A DNA stretch of 64,000 bases from Cunninghamia lanceolata (GCA_027924645.1 BSBN01000293.1:5294501-5358500); one strand, 5' to 3'; counted from the stretch's first letter, positions 12,301 to 25,699 are shown. The notes: generated by a model not told the origin, from the sequence alone. Numbers and translations: made by a program.

Positions 12301-12690
12301 TCACTCTTTTGACATCAATGAAAACATATACAACATATCGCTATGAATGATATGGGCAATACCACGTATGAAATCAAGGTTGTGAGGGTGACCAATTAAC
12401 ATCACGCAAAGAGCATTGACTAGAGGAATAGTAGTCTTAGGCAAGTCCTCGTGACGTAGATTATCTTGGAAATCTACAAAATAATGGTCTAGATCATGAA
12501 TTTTCTTAGGTGGGACACTTCCTAGTGTACCCTCATGATCAAAAGCTACCTTGACGTCATGGTAATTGGTCATGGGAAAAGTCATAAAAGAAGAAAGAGA
12601 AGGAAGAGTTGTGATAGTTGGATTATAAGAAAAGTTTGTGGAATTTGGTGTTGAGCAAATGAGAGTGTTAGGAGTACCAAGTTGAGTCAT
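12301..12690 (-). CDS. Unrecognised 129-codon open frame
   Basis: The frame runs from an ATG at 12690 to a stop at 12301. I do not recognise the product. The N-terminal third is rich in Thr, Ser, Asn and Pro; the rest has a globular-looking run with VPPKKIHDLDHYFVDF and ALCVMLIGHPHNLDFIRG. The composition of the second half looks like real protein rather than chance translation of AT-rich DNA. No promoter, introns or neighbours clarify its role. It may be a fragment of a retroelement or a captured gene. Expression is not implied. Confidence 0.25.
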   Translation of the reverse strand: MTQLGTPNTLICSTPNSTNFSYNPTITTLPSLSSFMTFPMTNYHDVKVAFDHEGTLGSVPPKKIHDLDHYFVDFQDNLRHEDLPKTTIPLVNALCVMLIGHPHNLDFIRGIAHIIHSDMLYMFSLMSKE

Positions 12691-14922
12691 TATAGTGGCA
12701 TGTCGTAAACTTCTATGAATGATATTTAGTGAATTAAATGACTAGGTTGTGAAGCTCATAAACAAAATTTTGGCCTCACAACACACAAAAGAATGTGATG
12801 AAGAAGATTTGTTTCATGTTGAAAGTTTAAGAAAGTGTTTAAATGTTTTTAGGGGATGTTTAGAAGTGGCAAGTTCACCAAAATGTAGAGGAGGAAAAGT
12901 TACATCTTGATTAAAATACAATAATCAAGAGAGATTTCCACTACAACTACACTAGGGTCTTATCTAGTTTTATGCTATCTAATGGTTTAGAAAGACTAAC
13001 ATCAATAGACCCAGTTTGTGCTAAGAGAAATGAAAAGAGACTAAACTAACTGCTTATGAAATGAAGGAAAAATGATAAATTACTGGAAATGGACAACTGC
13101 AGAAAGAATTATAGAATTTTAAGAACATAATTAGAAAGAGGGCTCACAGAGGAACCTAGCAAAGAAGAATGGAGCTCATTGTCTAGGATGACAATGCACC
13201 ACAAGGATGTCTGCATGTAGAGCTGGAGTCCAACCTGTACAAAAAAATCAAATATCTAGCACAAAAAGTTTTCTAGTTTGTAAAATCAACCAAGCAAAAT
13301 AGAGGTGATAACAAAAATGAAAATGATAACGATATTCTGCCAGAAATCTAATGGAATGAAAGATTAACAAGAGAAGGGAAGAAATATTAACAAAACCTCC
13401 ATGCAGTTGAATATTATTCCTGAAAATACCTACTCCTAAGGATAATAAAAAATGTTTTGGGTTGTTAAGGAGCTTGCCTTCAGGTCAAGCCCCTACTTTG
13501 GTCTTTTGACCTCTACGGACAACCAATATAGATAGAAATATGAAAAAGTGTGTGCTCTTACTTCATAAGTGTGTCTAACAAATAAACAATAGTGACATTT
13601 ATGAAAAAGAACTAAGAATATCAACCCTAGTCTATGAGGAAGAATACCTTAGTGTATGTAAAGAAAAACATAATGGTGGTCTACACTAGAAATTTGCTAA
13701 ATGAACAACAAATAAATGTATTTCAAGATTTGTAAATAATATTACCAATTCTTATAATGATGGAGGATGTTGCAAGCTCCTTGAGGGAAAAATCTAAATA
13801 TAAATAGCGTCAAACCCTTAGAAGAGAGCCTTCATAATGATCAAACTGCAAATAGAGACTTCACAAAGCTAGAAAAGATGATGTTGCAACTCTAGGAGAG
13901 CATTAAAGTCTTCAATAGCCACTATGGTGAGAGCCACAAGAGAGTATTCTTTAGCAATATTTTCAAAAAATCAAAAGAGAACCAAAGGAAAGAGAGCAAA
14001 AAATCCCTTCAAAATTAGAGATTGAGAGGGAAAGGATTGACATGCAAGATAGGGAAATAGTAATTCAAACTCAGAAGAGCATTACAAGAATCTATTTCAC
14101 CACATAATATGTTCAACACATCCCAAAAATAGAAAACTTGACATTACACATTTGCAGGATGCTAGTGCAACATGTGGACATATGTGCTAAGTGCTAGCAT
14201 CCAAGTCATTTTACTTCTTGGTCTTATGAAACATCTCTAGGCTAAGAGAAGTACAAAACATTGAAATCAATTTTTATGAATATAAACCTAAAGGCTAAAA
14301 TGAGATAAGAATGAACCTAAAAATACACAAGGGAAACATACACCAAAGTAAGTGCCAAACTTAGCATGAAATTGCAAGGGTACATAATTTTTGACATTAC
14401 ACAAGGCCTACCATCCATTGTAAAAGATTCTCTATCATGTTGAACATCGTCTCTACCTTTTTGTTGCATCATTATCCTCAAATTCATCATATATTATATC
14501 TCTTACCACACATCCTTCATACCTCTTGGCACTCCTACACTTTACTATATTTCTTCCTTTTGATCTCCATCCTTTCTTCTAGTTTTCTTTGTTCATCTTT
14601 TTGCAATCTATCAAATCTACTTGCTACATCTTTCATCATCAAACCTAACATTTGTAATTTCTTTTCTAGGGATTTTTCCTAAACATGTTGGCAACCCTAA
14701 CACTAAGACTCACATCTATTCCTCTCATTTTCAAATAAAAAACACTATCATAAATTTGATGCTATCTTAGGTTCAACAATTTACTCACAAACCCCTTGTG
14801 ACTACCTCAAACTTGATGATCTATATACAAGCTACCTTTGCAAGATGCCTCAATATGGTGATATACCAACAAGAAAAAACTTCCCCTATTTTAGGATTCA
14901 AAACATTCACTTTGATACCACC
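12691..14922. other. Unassigned AT-rich DNA, possibly the decayed interior of a retroelement
   Basis: No coding frame is recognisable. Because the lone LTR at 14923 has its primer-binding site on the left, element interior would be expected here, but I could not identify gag or pol motifs or a second LTR. Confidence 0.35.
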
Positions 14923-15661
14923 TGATGCAGTCATGGATGGAGGGTCCAAATGAATTCCTATCCAACCATGCAATGAAATGAGACAACAAATAATCACACA
15001 ACTAAAAGTCAATGAAACAACACAACAACAATATGATCTTTATTAATTCATAGTCACAAATGAAATACAATCTACCACAAATGGGCTTCTAGCATGCTAG
15101 ACCTTAAACATTTTATTACAAAATATGCAACTTATAGAATTCAAATAATATCTCAAACTATCTCACTCTCTCCACTAATTATGATCCAACTATCTGAACT
15201 CCAATTGAACTGCCTTCCAAATGATTGTGAACATTATTTATATAGTAGCCTCAAGCCTTAGGATTAAACATAGTTAGCCACAAGTTGGCACAAAGTCCAA
15301 TGCATTGATGAAACATGTAGTAGTAGTTGGCCAAAACACATAGATGAATCTCAAAATCGAAAGCAATTGTTGTAAGTCATGAACAATGAGATAGAATGTA
15401 AGCCTGTTAAGCCTGGTAAGGTTTAAAAACCAAGTTATACCCATGTGATGCTCATAAAATTCTAAAAAGTGAATATGATATTGAAGGATCATAGTAGAAC
15501 ATATATTCCCTACCATGGGATAAGATATGTAATTGCAGTGAAATATCATTGGATCTTTAGCAACTGGCTAATAATTAAAAACCTGTAAATAAACAAAGTG
15601 AAACTAAATATTTGTTAGGTGATGCAAGATTTTTCTTACACCCTAGGATGCTCTTGCATTA
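14923..15661 (-). repeat. Lone LTR related to the element A family
   Basis: The left edge (tgatgcagtcatggatgg) and right edge (gatgcaagatttttcttac through ctaggatgctcttgcatta) match the ends of the element A LTRs, while the middle is diverged. The bases to the left, 14911-14921, read on the minus strand as TGGTATCAAA, a primer-binding site. This is therefore the 5' LTR of a minus-strand relative. No partner LTR was found between 11457 and 14922. Confidence 0.6.
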
Positions 15662-16207
15662 CTAAGTTAAGCCTTCAAAGGACAACCCATAACTTATCTA
15701 AGTGATGAGAATCATCTATATAGTATTATGAATTATATAATGCAATGGAACTTATAAGATAAAATGCTAAAAATTATAACACATTTAAAGTGCACAAGAT
15801 TAGCAAAAATGCTACTAATTTTTAATGGAAGAATAGGGATAAATACATGTGTATGAATTACATAAAAGGTTGAGAATGATAATTCATGTGATCAAAAAAG
15901 GTGAGACACTTCTTTCTTGACTTGCCTAGACTGAATGAGAAGCTATATTAGATCCTTGGAGCATACCAATATATTGATGGCTATCTTGAATACTTGACTC
16001 ACTAGATTAGAGTGTTGGACTACCAAGTCAGATACACTAATGGCTCTCTCTCCTCTTCTCCATTTGTAAGTGTATATTATCAATATTTATAGGTGAAGGT
16101 CAATAAATGATAGCCATGTCTATGGTGACATGAGTCTAATGTGTATGGTTGCATGGCATGTATGGATAAGACACCACCAAGTATCAAACTTAAATGGTGT
16201 GGATTAC
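15662..16207. other. Unassigned AT-rich DNA
   Basis: Nothing recognisable on either strand. Confidence 0.5.
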
Positions 16208-16706
16208 ATGTGGCACAAGGCACTGCTGTTAGGAATTGCATGCAGAAGATATCAATTAAATGCAAATAAAGATTAAATAGAGGAATGAAAATACATAGAA
16301 ATAATAACAATGAGAGACAAGTTTTAATGTGGTTCACCCAAACCCGGGCTACATCCACCAACAGAGAGTCCAATATTATTATCCAATAAATCAAACCAAT
16401 TACAACTAACAATCCTTGCAACTCAATATCGCTGCAAAATGCTACAATACATCATAACGAAAACCCTAACCCTTAGTTGCTTTTATCAAGCTTATGTCAG
16501 TTACAAAAATAGGGTTTTTTTATGTCAGCCAATAGAAAAATAACTCCCTAGCTGCTAAAGATAGTAGATAAATAACAAGGAAATTTAACCCTTCTTGACC
16601 CCGTCTTGGGGGCGCTACCCCTTGACCCCATTAAATAATTAGGGGGAAACTATTCTGATAATAGTGGGGTAAATTTAATCTTTGAGTCTAATTAGGCTCC
16701 ATATAA
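16208..16706 (-). repeat. Probable LTR fragment or solo LTR, minus orientation
   Basis: The block starts tgttaggaatt and ends near ctccatataaca. Its stretch taatgtggttcacccaaacccgggc, read on the minus strand, gives the GCCCGGGT...GTGAACCACATTA motif common near the R/U5 part of plant LTRs. At 16592-16630 it carries one copy of a GC-rich motif that also forms an array at 57413-57590. I found no matching target-site duplication, so boundaries are approximate. Confidence 0.4.
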
Positions 16707-19222
16707 CAACAACTACCATGTACTAGATACATATGGTGATAAGTGTCAAATTAATATGGAATCATTTCTTATGGTGATAACCTCGTTAGATGTTATGCAC
16801 ATACAAAAATATATAACATGTGGATGTCAATGTTCTATGTGTCACACATGTATGATCCCATGCAACGTTGTAAGGCAAAGCATGTACACTAGTGCACAAT
16901 GCAAAAGTGAATAAAGAATATGCAAAGAATGATTCTTGAAGAGGATTATCAAAGCTATTGAAGCTTGCACAATTGTATGCAAAACTATTAAAGCTCATGC
17001 CTGCAAGGTTGCACTCTAAGCAACTAGCACACAAAGGGATTCACAAGGGATGTAATGTATATAATTTTGTTTATGAATTGATGCTCAAGTTTGTCCTCAA
17101 ATCATACACTATTTCTTAGATGGTCACCATTATGTTCTAACATGCATTAATGAAGTTGTTAAAAGTTGACGATCCAATGCATGAGAATACACTTAGATCA
17201 TATTTACACATGACTAGGCATATTGCATGATCCCTTGGCAAGTCTTTGATTTTGTTAAAATCATTAAATCAAATCCAGGGGCTTAACCAAGGAGAATAAT
17301 CTCACTTAGAAACGCCCCAAAGGTCTTTACCAACATTGCTAGTCATTTATTATAGATCTAGATATCAAGGAAAACATGACCTAAAGTTTGTAGACAATGA
17401 AATCAATTATGCACAAATAGGTTGATTATGCACATGAATTTTAAATTTGTGGGCACAAATATCATTTCCACATGTGCAAAAATGACCTAGAGCATTAAAT
17501 AGTAGATTTACTAGTTTAGAAGCAATCATCTAATAATTTATTGTAAGGTCAAAAATCATCTACTATGTGATCTCCACCTTATGTTCTTATGCCCATTTTT
17601 TTTACTACTATCTTAGGTATATTATAGGGTCATTTTTGTGATTTCTAGCCTTATACATAGTTCTAGTCTAATTTGTATAGACCCCTTGACTCCTTTTCAC
17701 TTCTATAGCTTATTATAAAACTTTTAGGACTAAATTCAAATATGGGACAAAAATAATCAAAGCACTAGAGCCTTAGGACAAAAGTCATCTAGATGCTGGT
17801 GTCCAAATTAAATATAATTCATTCCAACTTTTAGGTCTCAAAAACCCTATTGCTTTGTTGCACTAATATTATTTCAAATGGTTGAATTAAAATCTCCTTT
17901 AACATAAAAGATCAAATTTCTTCATTGTGAACATAAAAAGATCTCTCTTAGGCAATCATATTGAGTTTTCTTCTACAACTTCATATATACCAAACTAGTG
18001 TTTCTTAGAGGCCACAGCTGAAGTGTTACTTTCAAGTTTTATCACCATTAGCCTTCCTCTATTCCTTTTCTACACTCTTCCACTATCTTTCCTTGTCTTC
18101 CTTCATACCTTGCTTGTAGTTTTTTATTTCCCCTTCACACCCTCTTAAATTTCCTTGTTCTTTATCTACATACTCTCCATATCCTCTACTCCAAGATTTA
18201 CCTCTTATCCCTCTATCAAACTAGTCTAAAGCTTATCATTTTCCACCTACCTCCATACATATGTACACACCACATTATAACAAACTTTCTAAGGTTTTCC
18301 TTTATCACATTTCCTACACACATCATTACACCTCTTATACATACGGTTGAACACACCCAAACATTTTTATCTTATGACTTGGTGGATGCTAAAATAGACC
18401 ATCTAGGGGACTGACTAAGGTAGTCTCCCATACAATCACATCCATATTTCCTATCCCCTAAAATAAAGCTTGTATTGTAGAGAATTTGTGGCTATTGTTG
18501 AATATTTGAGAATGTGTTTATGACCTATAGAGGTATAAGGTAACCCCCTAGAAGTCTTAGAGCTACAAAATACTAGACCCTAGTGCTCTATTGTATTTTT
18601 TCCCACATGAGTACCCTAGTGATTTTATGCTTAGATGGTGCCTTGGTGACTTTCTATGTGCATGAGCACCCTGGTGATTTTTTGTCTGAACGAGGACCTT
18701 AGTGACTTTCTATTTGCATGAGTGTGCTAATGATTTTCTATTTGTAATAGTGCTATAATGTATTTGTGTCTACACCAACACTTAGGTCACTATAGTTTGT
18801 CACTAACACTTGACAATCAACCACAAATTTCTAGAAGTGTTCCTCTAGTTGTCAGCTACAACTTTTCTTCAACCACCATCAACTCACCATACACCTAGGG
18901 ATGCTTTTTTTTCTCCTTTTCCTCTTTCACTTACAATTTTTCAATTCCCAACCTAGTATTAGCTTACTTTCTTCAATAACATGTAAGTAATTTGTTTATT
19001 TATGTTATTTATCAATAGTTACTTCAAATTAGTTTAACGTAGGCTAATGCATAGAAAAAACTAAAACTCTAGGTTAGATAAACACACTAAAACAATCACC
19101 AATCTACACATAGAGGTTCATTTAGCTACACATTTCTAATTCAAAAGCGAACCAATTGATGATGACTATTATAGTAAAATCATAATTGAATCTAGAGCTA
19201 AGTACTTAATTTTATTTTGTTA
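16707..19222. other. Gene-poor intergenic DNA
   Basis: No coding frame longer than chance. Around 18637-18760 there is an imperfect tandem repeat of roughly 55 bp built on ggtgactttctatttgcatgag. The last five bases before element B (19223-19227, atttt) are one copy of its target-site duplication. Confidence 0.55.
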
Positions 19223-19227
19223 ATTTT

Positions 19228-21796
19228 TGTTACACCCCAATTTTGGTGGACCAATTTACTTTTAACTTCTATGTTAATTACTATTTTGATGCAAGATGAT
19301 GTCATTATGATATTTAAATGTTTTGATAAAATAATATGCAATGAGATGTTTTTGCATTTGAATGAATACATGATATTTAATCTACATTATGTTATGTTGT
19401 GATTTTTAATGGCTAACTACATGAATGTTTCTCTAAGTGAAATGTAGGATAATTCTTGCCCTCCAGAGAGTGAGGGAGAGTATCACCCAGGAGAGAAGAA
19501 TAGACTTCAAAAAATTAGGTATTGCCATCTGAGTTTTCACACACTCACGTAGGTCTATTTTAAACCGTGTTGATTCAATTGAGTTATTTTTGGAACTGAT
19601 AGGTGAGGTTGAACCTAGTTGAGTCAAGTTGTGTCTTGGTCTCTTTTCCTATAACGAAAATTAAAACTATAGAATGATATGTTGACTAGGTTAATCGATT
19701 GTGAGAACTTTATGTGTGTGTGTGTGTATATATACATGTATATATATTATATTACTCCTAATACTATATATATATGGGTCGTGGCTCCTGTCTATTATAA
19801 AAGCCACAAAGTGGCAATGCAAAGGGGTTCTTTTGTTTTGATATTTTTTCTTTTGAACTATATGTGGGATGTCGAAAGATGAAGACTGTTATTGCTCTAC
19901 AATTTTGGAGATATATAATCCCATGTATTTAAAAACAAAGGCATGATTATTGTGTGAAGAATTGCATGGTTGCTAATAGCGAGTGATAAGGAAATAGTAC
20001 AACCACTGGTTAAGTCTTGGAAAGGCTGTGACAAGAATCAAAGACTAGAAATCCTGAGATACAGTACAGTAACAATGAGATTTACGGGCAAGTTTTTTTA
20101 TTATATATATTGAACTCTTGTTTAAACAACCATTTCGGTCATATTCTTATTCTCAGTATGGAAGCTTTGTTTCTTTGAATGATTTCACACCTTTATAAAG
20201 GCGATGATGGATACATATGTCACTTGTAGAAAGTGATGTCTGTGGGCCAAAAGGCCATGATAACTTTGCATGCAGTAAGCAAGAGTTTATTTGTATATTG
20301 AATGTAGTGATAAAATATTGTATATCATGTTTAGTTAAGTTATTCATATCTTCTCTATTAAGAAATGGTGGCAAGACCAAACCATGATGATACTACAAGA
20401 GTCGAAAGAAAAATGAAAGTATACATAAATGTTGACTCACGTTCTCAGTTGACTATATGTTCTTATTCTTGAAATTATTATTCAAACAATTTGAGAGGGA
20501 TATTCTCATGGGTATATAAAAGATACGGTGTATTATTAAAACTTAGTGATGGACATCTTTCTTTTTAGTAGACGTCCAGAATTGGACATTATAGTAAACA
20601 AAACTGATGATGACTAGGCAGTTCAAGAAATGGATATTTCTTTTTATGAGAACTCAAATGAGGTTATACTCATAGTTTAACCAAAACTAATATGGTGTTA
20701 TTTGTGAACAAAACCTTATGTATTACATCAAAACCCTGAAAACTTATTACGAAGAAGTAAACTTTTATTTAAAGATACTATAGTATCGTGGAGCGTATTG
20801 GGCATATTGCCTATATAATATTATTGAGACCATGAAGGTCTCTTCGATGACAATTTGTCGTCATGTTTAACTAAAGTGCTTATAACAGAAGAGTAGATAC
20901 TCTTGCAGTTAATAGAAAGGACTTGAACAAGTGGCAGTAGCCAAGACCCTAGAGGTTACCAGAGTGTGACATGGGTGTTAAAGGTTAAAGATGCTAATCA
21001 AATCAGTCATGTATGGAGTTAATGAGACTTCACTATGTGAATAAGATCTTTTTGAAAAGTCAAACTTTTTGGTCAAACAAAAATTTAAGTTAACCATAGG
21101 TCATTGAAGGTTTCCATGTTGAGTTAGAGGTGGGTGAACGTACGACTCCACTTTTTAAGTGGTTGATATTATTCAAAAACTTTAGCTAAAGTAAGTGCAA
21201 AAGTCTCTACTTGCACTTGTCGGTTCACTATGCTCTAGATTGCATAACCATCCAGTAGTGTCATACTCAGTTAGAAGGAATCTATAGTTGTATGATCATG
21301 TTGGTTATGTAGGACACAACACTAGAAACTCATATGGCATTACTAGGGGGTCCTTAGTCTATACTCTTCGTTGAAGGGTAGGGCCACTTCCAGATGGAAG
21401 GTGAGCAGGGGACCGCTGATCACTTGGATGGAGGTAAAGCGCTTGGGTGATGCTCTCCCTCTTGCAGATGACATGTCAGGGCTTGTGAAATAGAAGACTA
21501 ATCCAGATATGGAAGTCTTGACCTTGTACTTATTTGAAAACTATAAATCTATTACTTGATTATAAATCATATATGACAATTGTAATTGAAAAATGTATTT
21601 CTTTCACAAGTTGAAATGAAATATTATTTTCATTAAGAAATGTTTTATGTTTCAACTATGCAAAGTGCAAATGAGGATAATGATGATGCCAAAAAAAGAA
21701 AGAAATTTTTTATTCTTCCTACTTTTAAGGAATTGTATTATTTACCTTAGTTGAAAACCAAAGTATTTACTATGTTGTAAGGGTAGATTTGTTACA
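19228..21796 (+). repeat. Element B 5' LTR
   Basis: The 2,569-bp copy starts tgttacaccccaattttg and ends gtagatttgttaca, with the same ends as the partner at 40039-42725. In the stretch 20421-21020 I counted about ten substitutions against the partner by eye. A TG/TA microsatellite lies at 19713-19776 and part of it is inverted relative to the partner. Confidence 0.92.
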
Positions 21797-21798
21797 TA

Positions 21799-21813
21799 TG
21801 GTATTAGAGCACC
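21799..21813 (+). other. Element B tRNA primer-binding site
   Basis: tggtattagagcacc lies two bases after the LTR end and resembles the initiator-methionine tRNA complement (TGGTATCAGAGC) with one change. Element C has the identical site at 31579-31593. Confidence 0.85.
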
Positions 21814-21903
21814 AGGTTCAATACATGGACCTATGAGCTCACTGTATGAATTTTTTTCTTCAAACATTATCAGTTGCTAATGTTTGAATTTTCTTTTGCC
21901 AGA

Positions 21904-22340
21904 ATGGTAAGAACAAGACAAACCCCAAGGAAGAAGGTAATAGGAAATGAAGGTTACCTAAAGGCTAAGAAGGATCAAGCCTTAAAAGGGAAACTCTTAG
22001 ACATTGTTAGTTACATTGAAGGTGCATGGTTAGCTAACTCTGAGACCTTCACTGACACCCTTAAGCATATCAAGCAAGAAAAGAGGCAGAGGGACAAAGT
22101 AGCTAAGACCATTGTACTTGTTCCTAAGTAGGAACTAGCCAAAGTTTTGCACATAGGGAGTTACCGTTTGGATGTGGTCTTAATTACCCTGTCATTAGTC
22201 AGGAAGTCGGGGATGAGTACTTGCAAGTACATCCACCTTCTAGGTCTAGTTTGGTAGTCTTCAAAGATGAGGATGAACCTGGGAAGATTCCCCTTTCTGA
22301 CAGCGATCTGAAGTCGCAAGATGTCAAAGTTTGTAATAAA
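21904..22340 (+). pseudogene. Extra open frame between the primer site and gag in element B
   Basis: An ATG at 21904 opens 75 codons to a stop at 22131, starting MVRTRQTPRKK. That start resembles this element's own Gag start (MVQTRTNPG). A second frame then continues with protein-like sequence, including LPFGCGLNYPVIS, DEYLQVHPPSRSS and FKDEDEPGKIPLSDSDLK, to a stop near 22340. Together they suggest a decayed protein of roughly 140 residues, basic at first and acidic at the end, broken by a frameshift or stop near 22131-22160. Element C has no equivalent: its gag starts 80 bp after the LTR, against 727 bp here. I do not recognise the product. It could be a duplicated gag start, an additional element gene or a captured host fragment. 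Confidence 0.4.
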
Positions 22341-22522
22341 TAAGGATATTATGTAATCCGCAAATATTATAAAACAAAAATTTGGAATTTTGGCAAGAAT
22401 TTCCCTCTTTTTGTTCAAAGAATGTATGAATAAAAATTAAGTAATGTTTATAAATGGATGCATTTATTAGAAAACTAATTGAATGCTTAACATGGAAACT
22501 TTAGGAGAAGTAGGATTCCAAC

Positions 22523-23641
22523 ATGGTTCAAACCAGAACCAATCCTGGAGATAGACAGGAGGTAGGGCAACCTTCTGGCAACTCTAATGTGAAATTGGAC
22601 CAAATTCTTACAATACTCAATGAAACAAGGGCGAGGATTGGTAACCTAGAACAATAGGTTAGAGCTCAGAGTAGACCTGGACTAGAAACACCTCATGAAG
22701 GTGAGGATGAAAATCATCATGAATGCACCACCCAGAGTGGGCGTGGGGAAAATATTTCAAAACCAAGATTAGATGAGGAAAAGAGAAACCAATCAGCCCT
22801 TGAATTGTTCAGGGACATGAAGAAGGTCACACCCCCTAAATTTGATGGAATCGTGAGTGGAGATGCCGCAGAGGCATGACTCACAGAAATGGAAAAATAT
22901 TTTGAGATTAGGAACTATTTAGAAATAACTAAGGTAGTATGGGGAGCATATCAATTATCTAGGGAAGCATCCACTTGGTGGATGAATAAAAAGATGGAAT
23001 TGGGTCTGAGTTCACTAAGTTTAACATGGGATAAGTTTGTAGTAATCTTCAGGCAAAGATGGTTACCACAACTGTATTTTGATTAGAAACTCATGGATTT
23101 TTAGAACTTGAGACAAGGTGAATCATTAGTAAATGAATATTGGGAGAAATTTACTCGTCTCCTTAAGTATGTTCCTCAATACCAGCAGGATGAAAGATTC
23201 TGTATGTGAAAGTTCATTATGGGGTTAAATGCCCAAATAGGAGGTGAGGTAGATGTTCATGGTCCCACTACTATGGATCAAGTTTATGAAAAGGCCATTA
23301 AGCAAGAACATAATCTTAAATCCATATATGTTTATAGGGAAAAGAACCACAAGAAGTTCAATTGGTCACAATCTTCTCAAACATTCAAGAAAAAGGGTGA
23401 TAAACATGATTTCTCAAAGAAGGGTGATAAGGGATTCTGAAACAATTGGAATGAGTCCAGCAGTGACAAGAAAAATAACATCAAGAAGAAGAAGAAGGAC
23501 AAAGACAACTCAGGAAAGCCCTTTGAAAGTAAAGGACCTCCTGGAGGGTGTTTTTTATGTGGAGGTGACCACTATGCTAATCAATGCCCTAATAAGACAC
23601 AAGGACCACAACCACGAGGAAATCCCTTACCACCACAATAG
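22523..23641 (+). pseudogene. Element B gag
   Basis: From ATG 22523 one frame encodes a Tekay-type Gag: an N-terminal region with KLDQILTILNETRARI, the capsid signature KKVTPPKFDG and STWWMNKK, then a Lys-rich segment and the zinc knuckle CFLCGGDHYANQC at about 23550-23590. The knuckle spacing is CX2CX3HX4C, one residue shorter than the usual CX2CX4HX4C. In-frame stops occur at 22655 (TAG), 22877 (TGA), 23084 (TAG), 23102 (TAG), 23207 (TGA) and 23438 (TGA), so no full Gag can be made. Family membership is clear from side-by-side similarity to element C gag. Confidence 0.88.
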
Positions 23642-23689
23642 GTGGATTCTAGCAAAGAATCCATGCAACATTGGATAATCGACAGGTAG

Positions 23690-25650
23690 AGTACCAAATT
23701 ACTCTAGTTGAAACTCTAGGTATTTGTTTGGTGTTCCAATTTCAATTTTAATAGACAATGGAGCTACTGAATGCTTCATTTCACCAAAAGTATTAGATAA
23801 AATATCTAGAAAAGCTAGTTATATGGACAAATCATGGTTATTAGAGTATGCTAACCAGACAAGAACTCATGTAGAGTAGTGTTTGTTTGAAACTAAGATT
23901 GAACTTTTGAGCTTTTTGATTAAAGTAAACCTTTATGTAGCTCCCTTAGGATCTTATGATGTTATCCTAGGAATAAACTAGTTATGGAGGCATAGGGCTA
24001 AAGTAGACTATTTTGCAAAAATAGTGGAATGCCTAGATGACCTTGGAAATAGAGTTTTTCTGCAAGGTACTTCTAGAGAAATCAAGCTAAGGCAAATATC
24101 TGCCTTACAATTGAAGAGGGCCAAGCGAAAGGGGTGCCAACTCGTTGCAGTTAAAATGGAGAGAATGGATGCTTACAAAGATTTCACCTTTCAAGATTAC
24201 TTAATGTAGTATGAATCTTAGAAACACCAAGGAATGGAAAAAGAGGAATCTATAGATCAAGAAAGATCAAATATTGATAAGTATCCTTTTCTATGGGACT
24301 TTGAGGATGTATTTCCAAATGAATTACCTGGATTACCCCTTAAGAGAGCTTTTGACTTTTCCATAGATATAATTTTAGGATTGGAACCTATATCCAAAGT
24401 TCCTTATCGAATGACTACAACAGAATTGATAGAGTTAAAGGCTCAGCTATAGGAGCTGTTGGCAAAAGGATTGATAAGACCTAGTGTTTCACCCTAGGGA
24501 GCACTAATGATCTTCATTAAAAAGAAGGATGGCACACTGTGCTTATGTATAGACTATCGTATGCTTAATAAAGTGACGATAAAGAATAAGTATCCATTGC
24601 CACGTATTGATGATCTCTTCGATCAAATGTGTGGAGTAGTTGTGTTCTCTAAGATCGATCTACGATCCATATACCATCATGTAAGGCTGAAAGATGAAGA
24701 TATCCATAAAACTACCTTTAGAACAAGATATGGGCACTATGAATTCACAGTCCTACCTTTTGGACTGACGAATGCACCTGCAACATTCATGAATTTAATG
24801 AACAACAAATTCAGAGACTATCTAGATGAGTTTTTTCTTGTGTTCCTTGATGATATTCTAATATATTCCAAAAATGAGGAAGAACATCTCTAGCATTTGT
24901 AAATCGTTCTTCAACGTCTGAGAGAACATAAACTATATGGTAAACTCTCAAAGTGTAATTTCTTCTAAAAAGAAGTACAATACCTGGGTCATATAATCTC
25001 AACATAGGGAATTGTAGTAGACCCAACAAAGATCAAAGCCATTCTTGAGTGGCCTAAATCAAAAAATGTGTATGAAGTTCATAGTTTCATGGGTTTGGCA
25101 GGATACTACAGAAAGTTTGTGGCTAACTTCTCAAGGATTGCCTACCCCATTACTTCTCTACAAAGGAAAGGCAAAAGGTTTATTTGGTCAGAAAAATGCC
25201 AAGAGGCATTTGACCAGTTGAAAGAAAAGCTAACTACGGCATGAATTTTAAAAGTACCTGACCCAGAATGTCATTTTGTTGTCATCACCGATGCCTCAAG
25301 AGAAGGATTAGGTGATGTACCTATGAAATAAGGGTGAGTAATCGCTTACGAGTATAGAAAGTTGAAGACATATGAATAGACTTATGCTCCACATGATCTC
25401 GCGCTAGCACCAGTTGTGCATGCACTATAAATGTGGCAACATTATATTCTTGGGAAACCCTTCGAGTTAAGGATAGACCATCAAGGTCTTAAATATTGTT
25501 TACTCAACCACCCCTTAATGCTCGTTAGAGGAGATGGTTAGAGCTAATATCTAACTATGATTTCGAGATCAGTTACATTAAGGGCAAGGAAAATGAGTGG
25601 TGGATGCCCTAAGTTGAAGGAGACATATTTCCTCGATGATCTCTATTCAT
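23690..25650 (+). pseudogene. Element B protease, reverse transcriptase and RNase H
   Basis: The protease is marked by LIDNGATECFIS (the usual DSG/DTG triad reads DNG) and by YVAPLGSYDVILG. Reverse transcriptase follows with [36 protein letters not shown] and the catalytic block [10 protein letters not shown], in which both Asp are intact. The thumb and RNase H segments show [19 protein letters not shown] and LRIDHQGLKY. Many in-frame stops interrupt the region, most at positions where relatives carry Gln, Trp or Arg, for example after SVSP and EEHL. A frame disturbance lies near 25490-25620 at the end of RNase H. The enzyme would copy element RNA into DNA; this copy cannot be translated whole. 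Confidence 0.87.
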
Positions 25651-25699
25651 TTTGATTTCAAAAATCAAGTGTTACAAAAATCCAAGGGAGATTAATATT

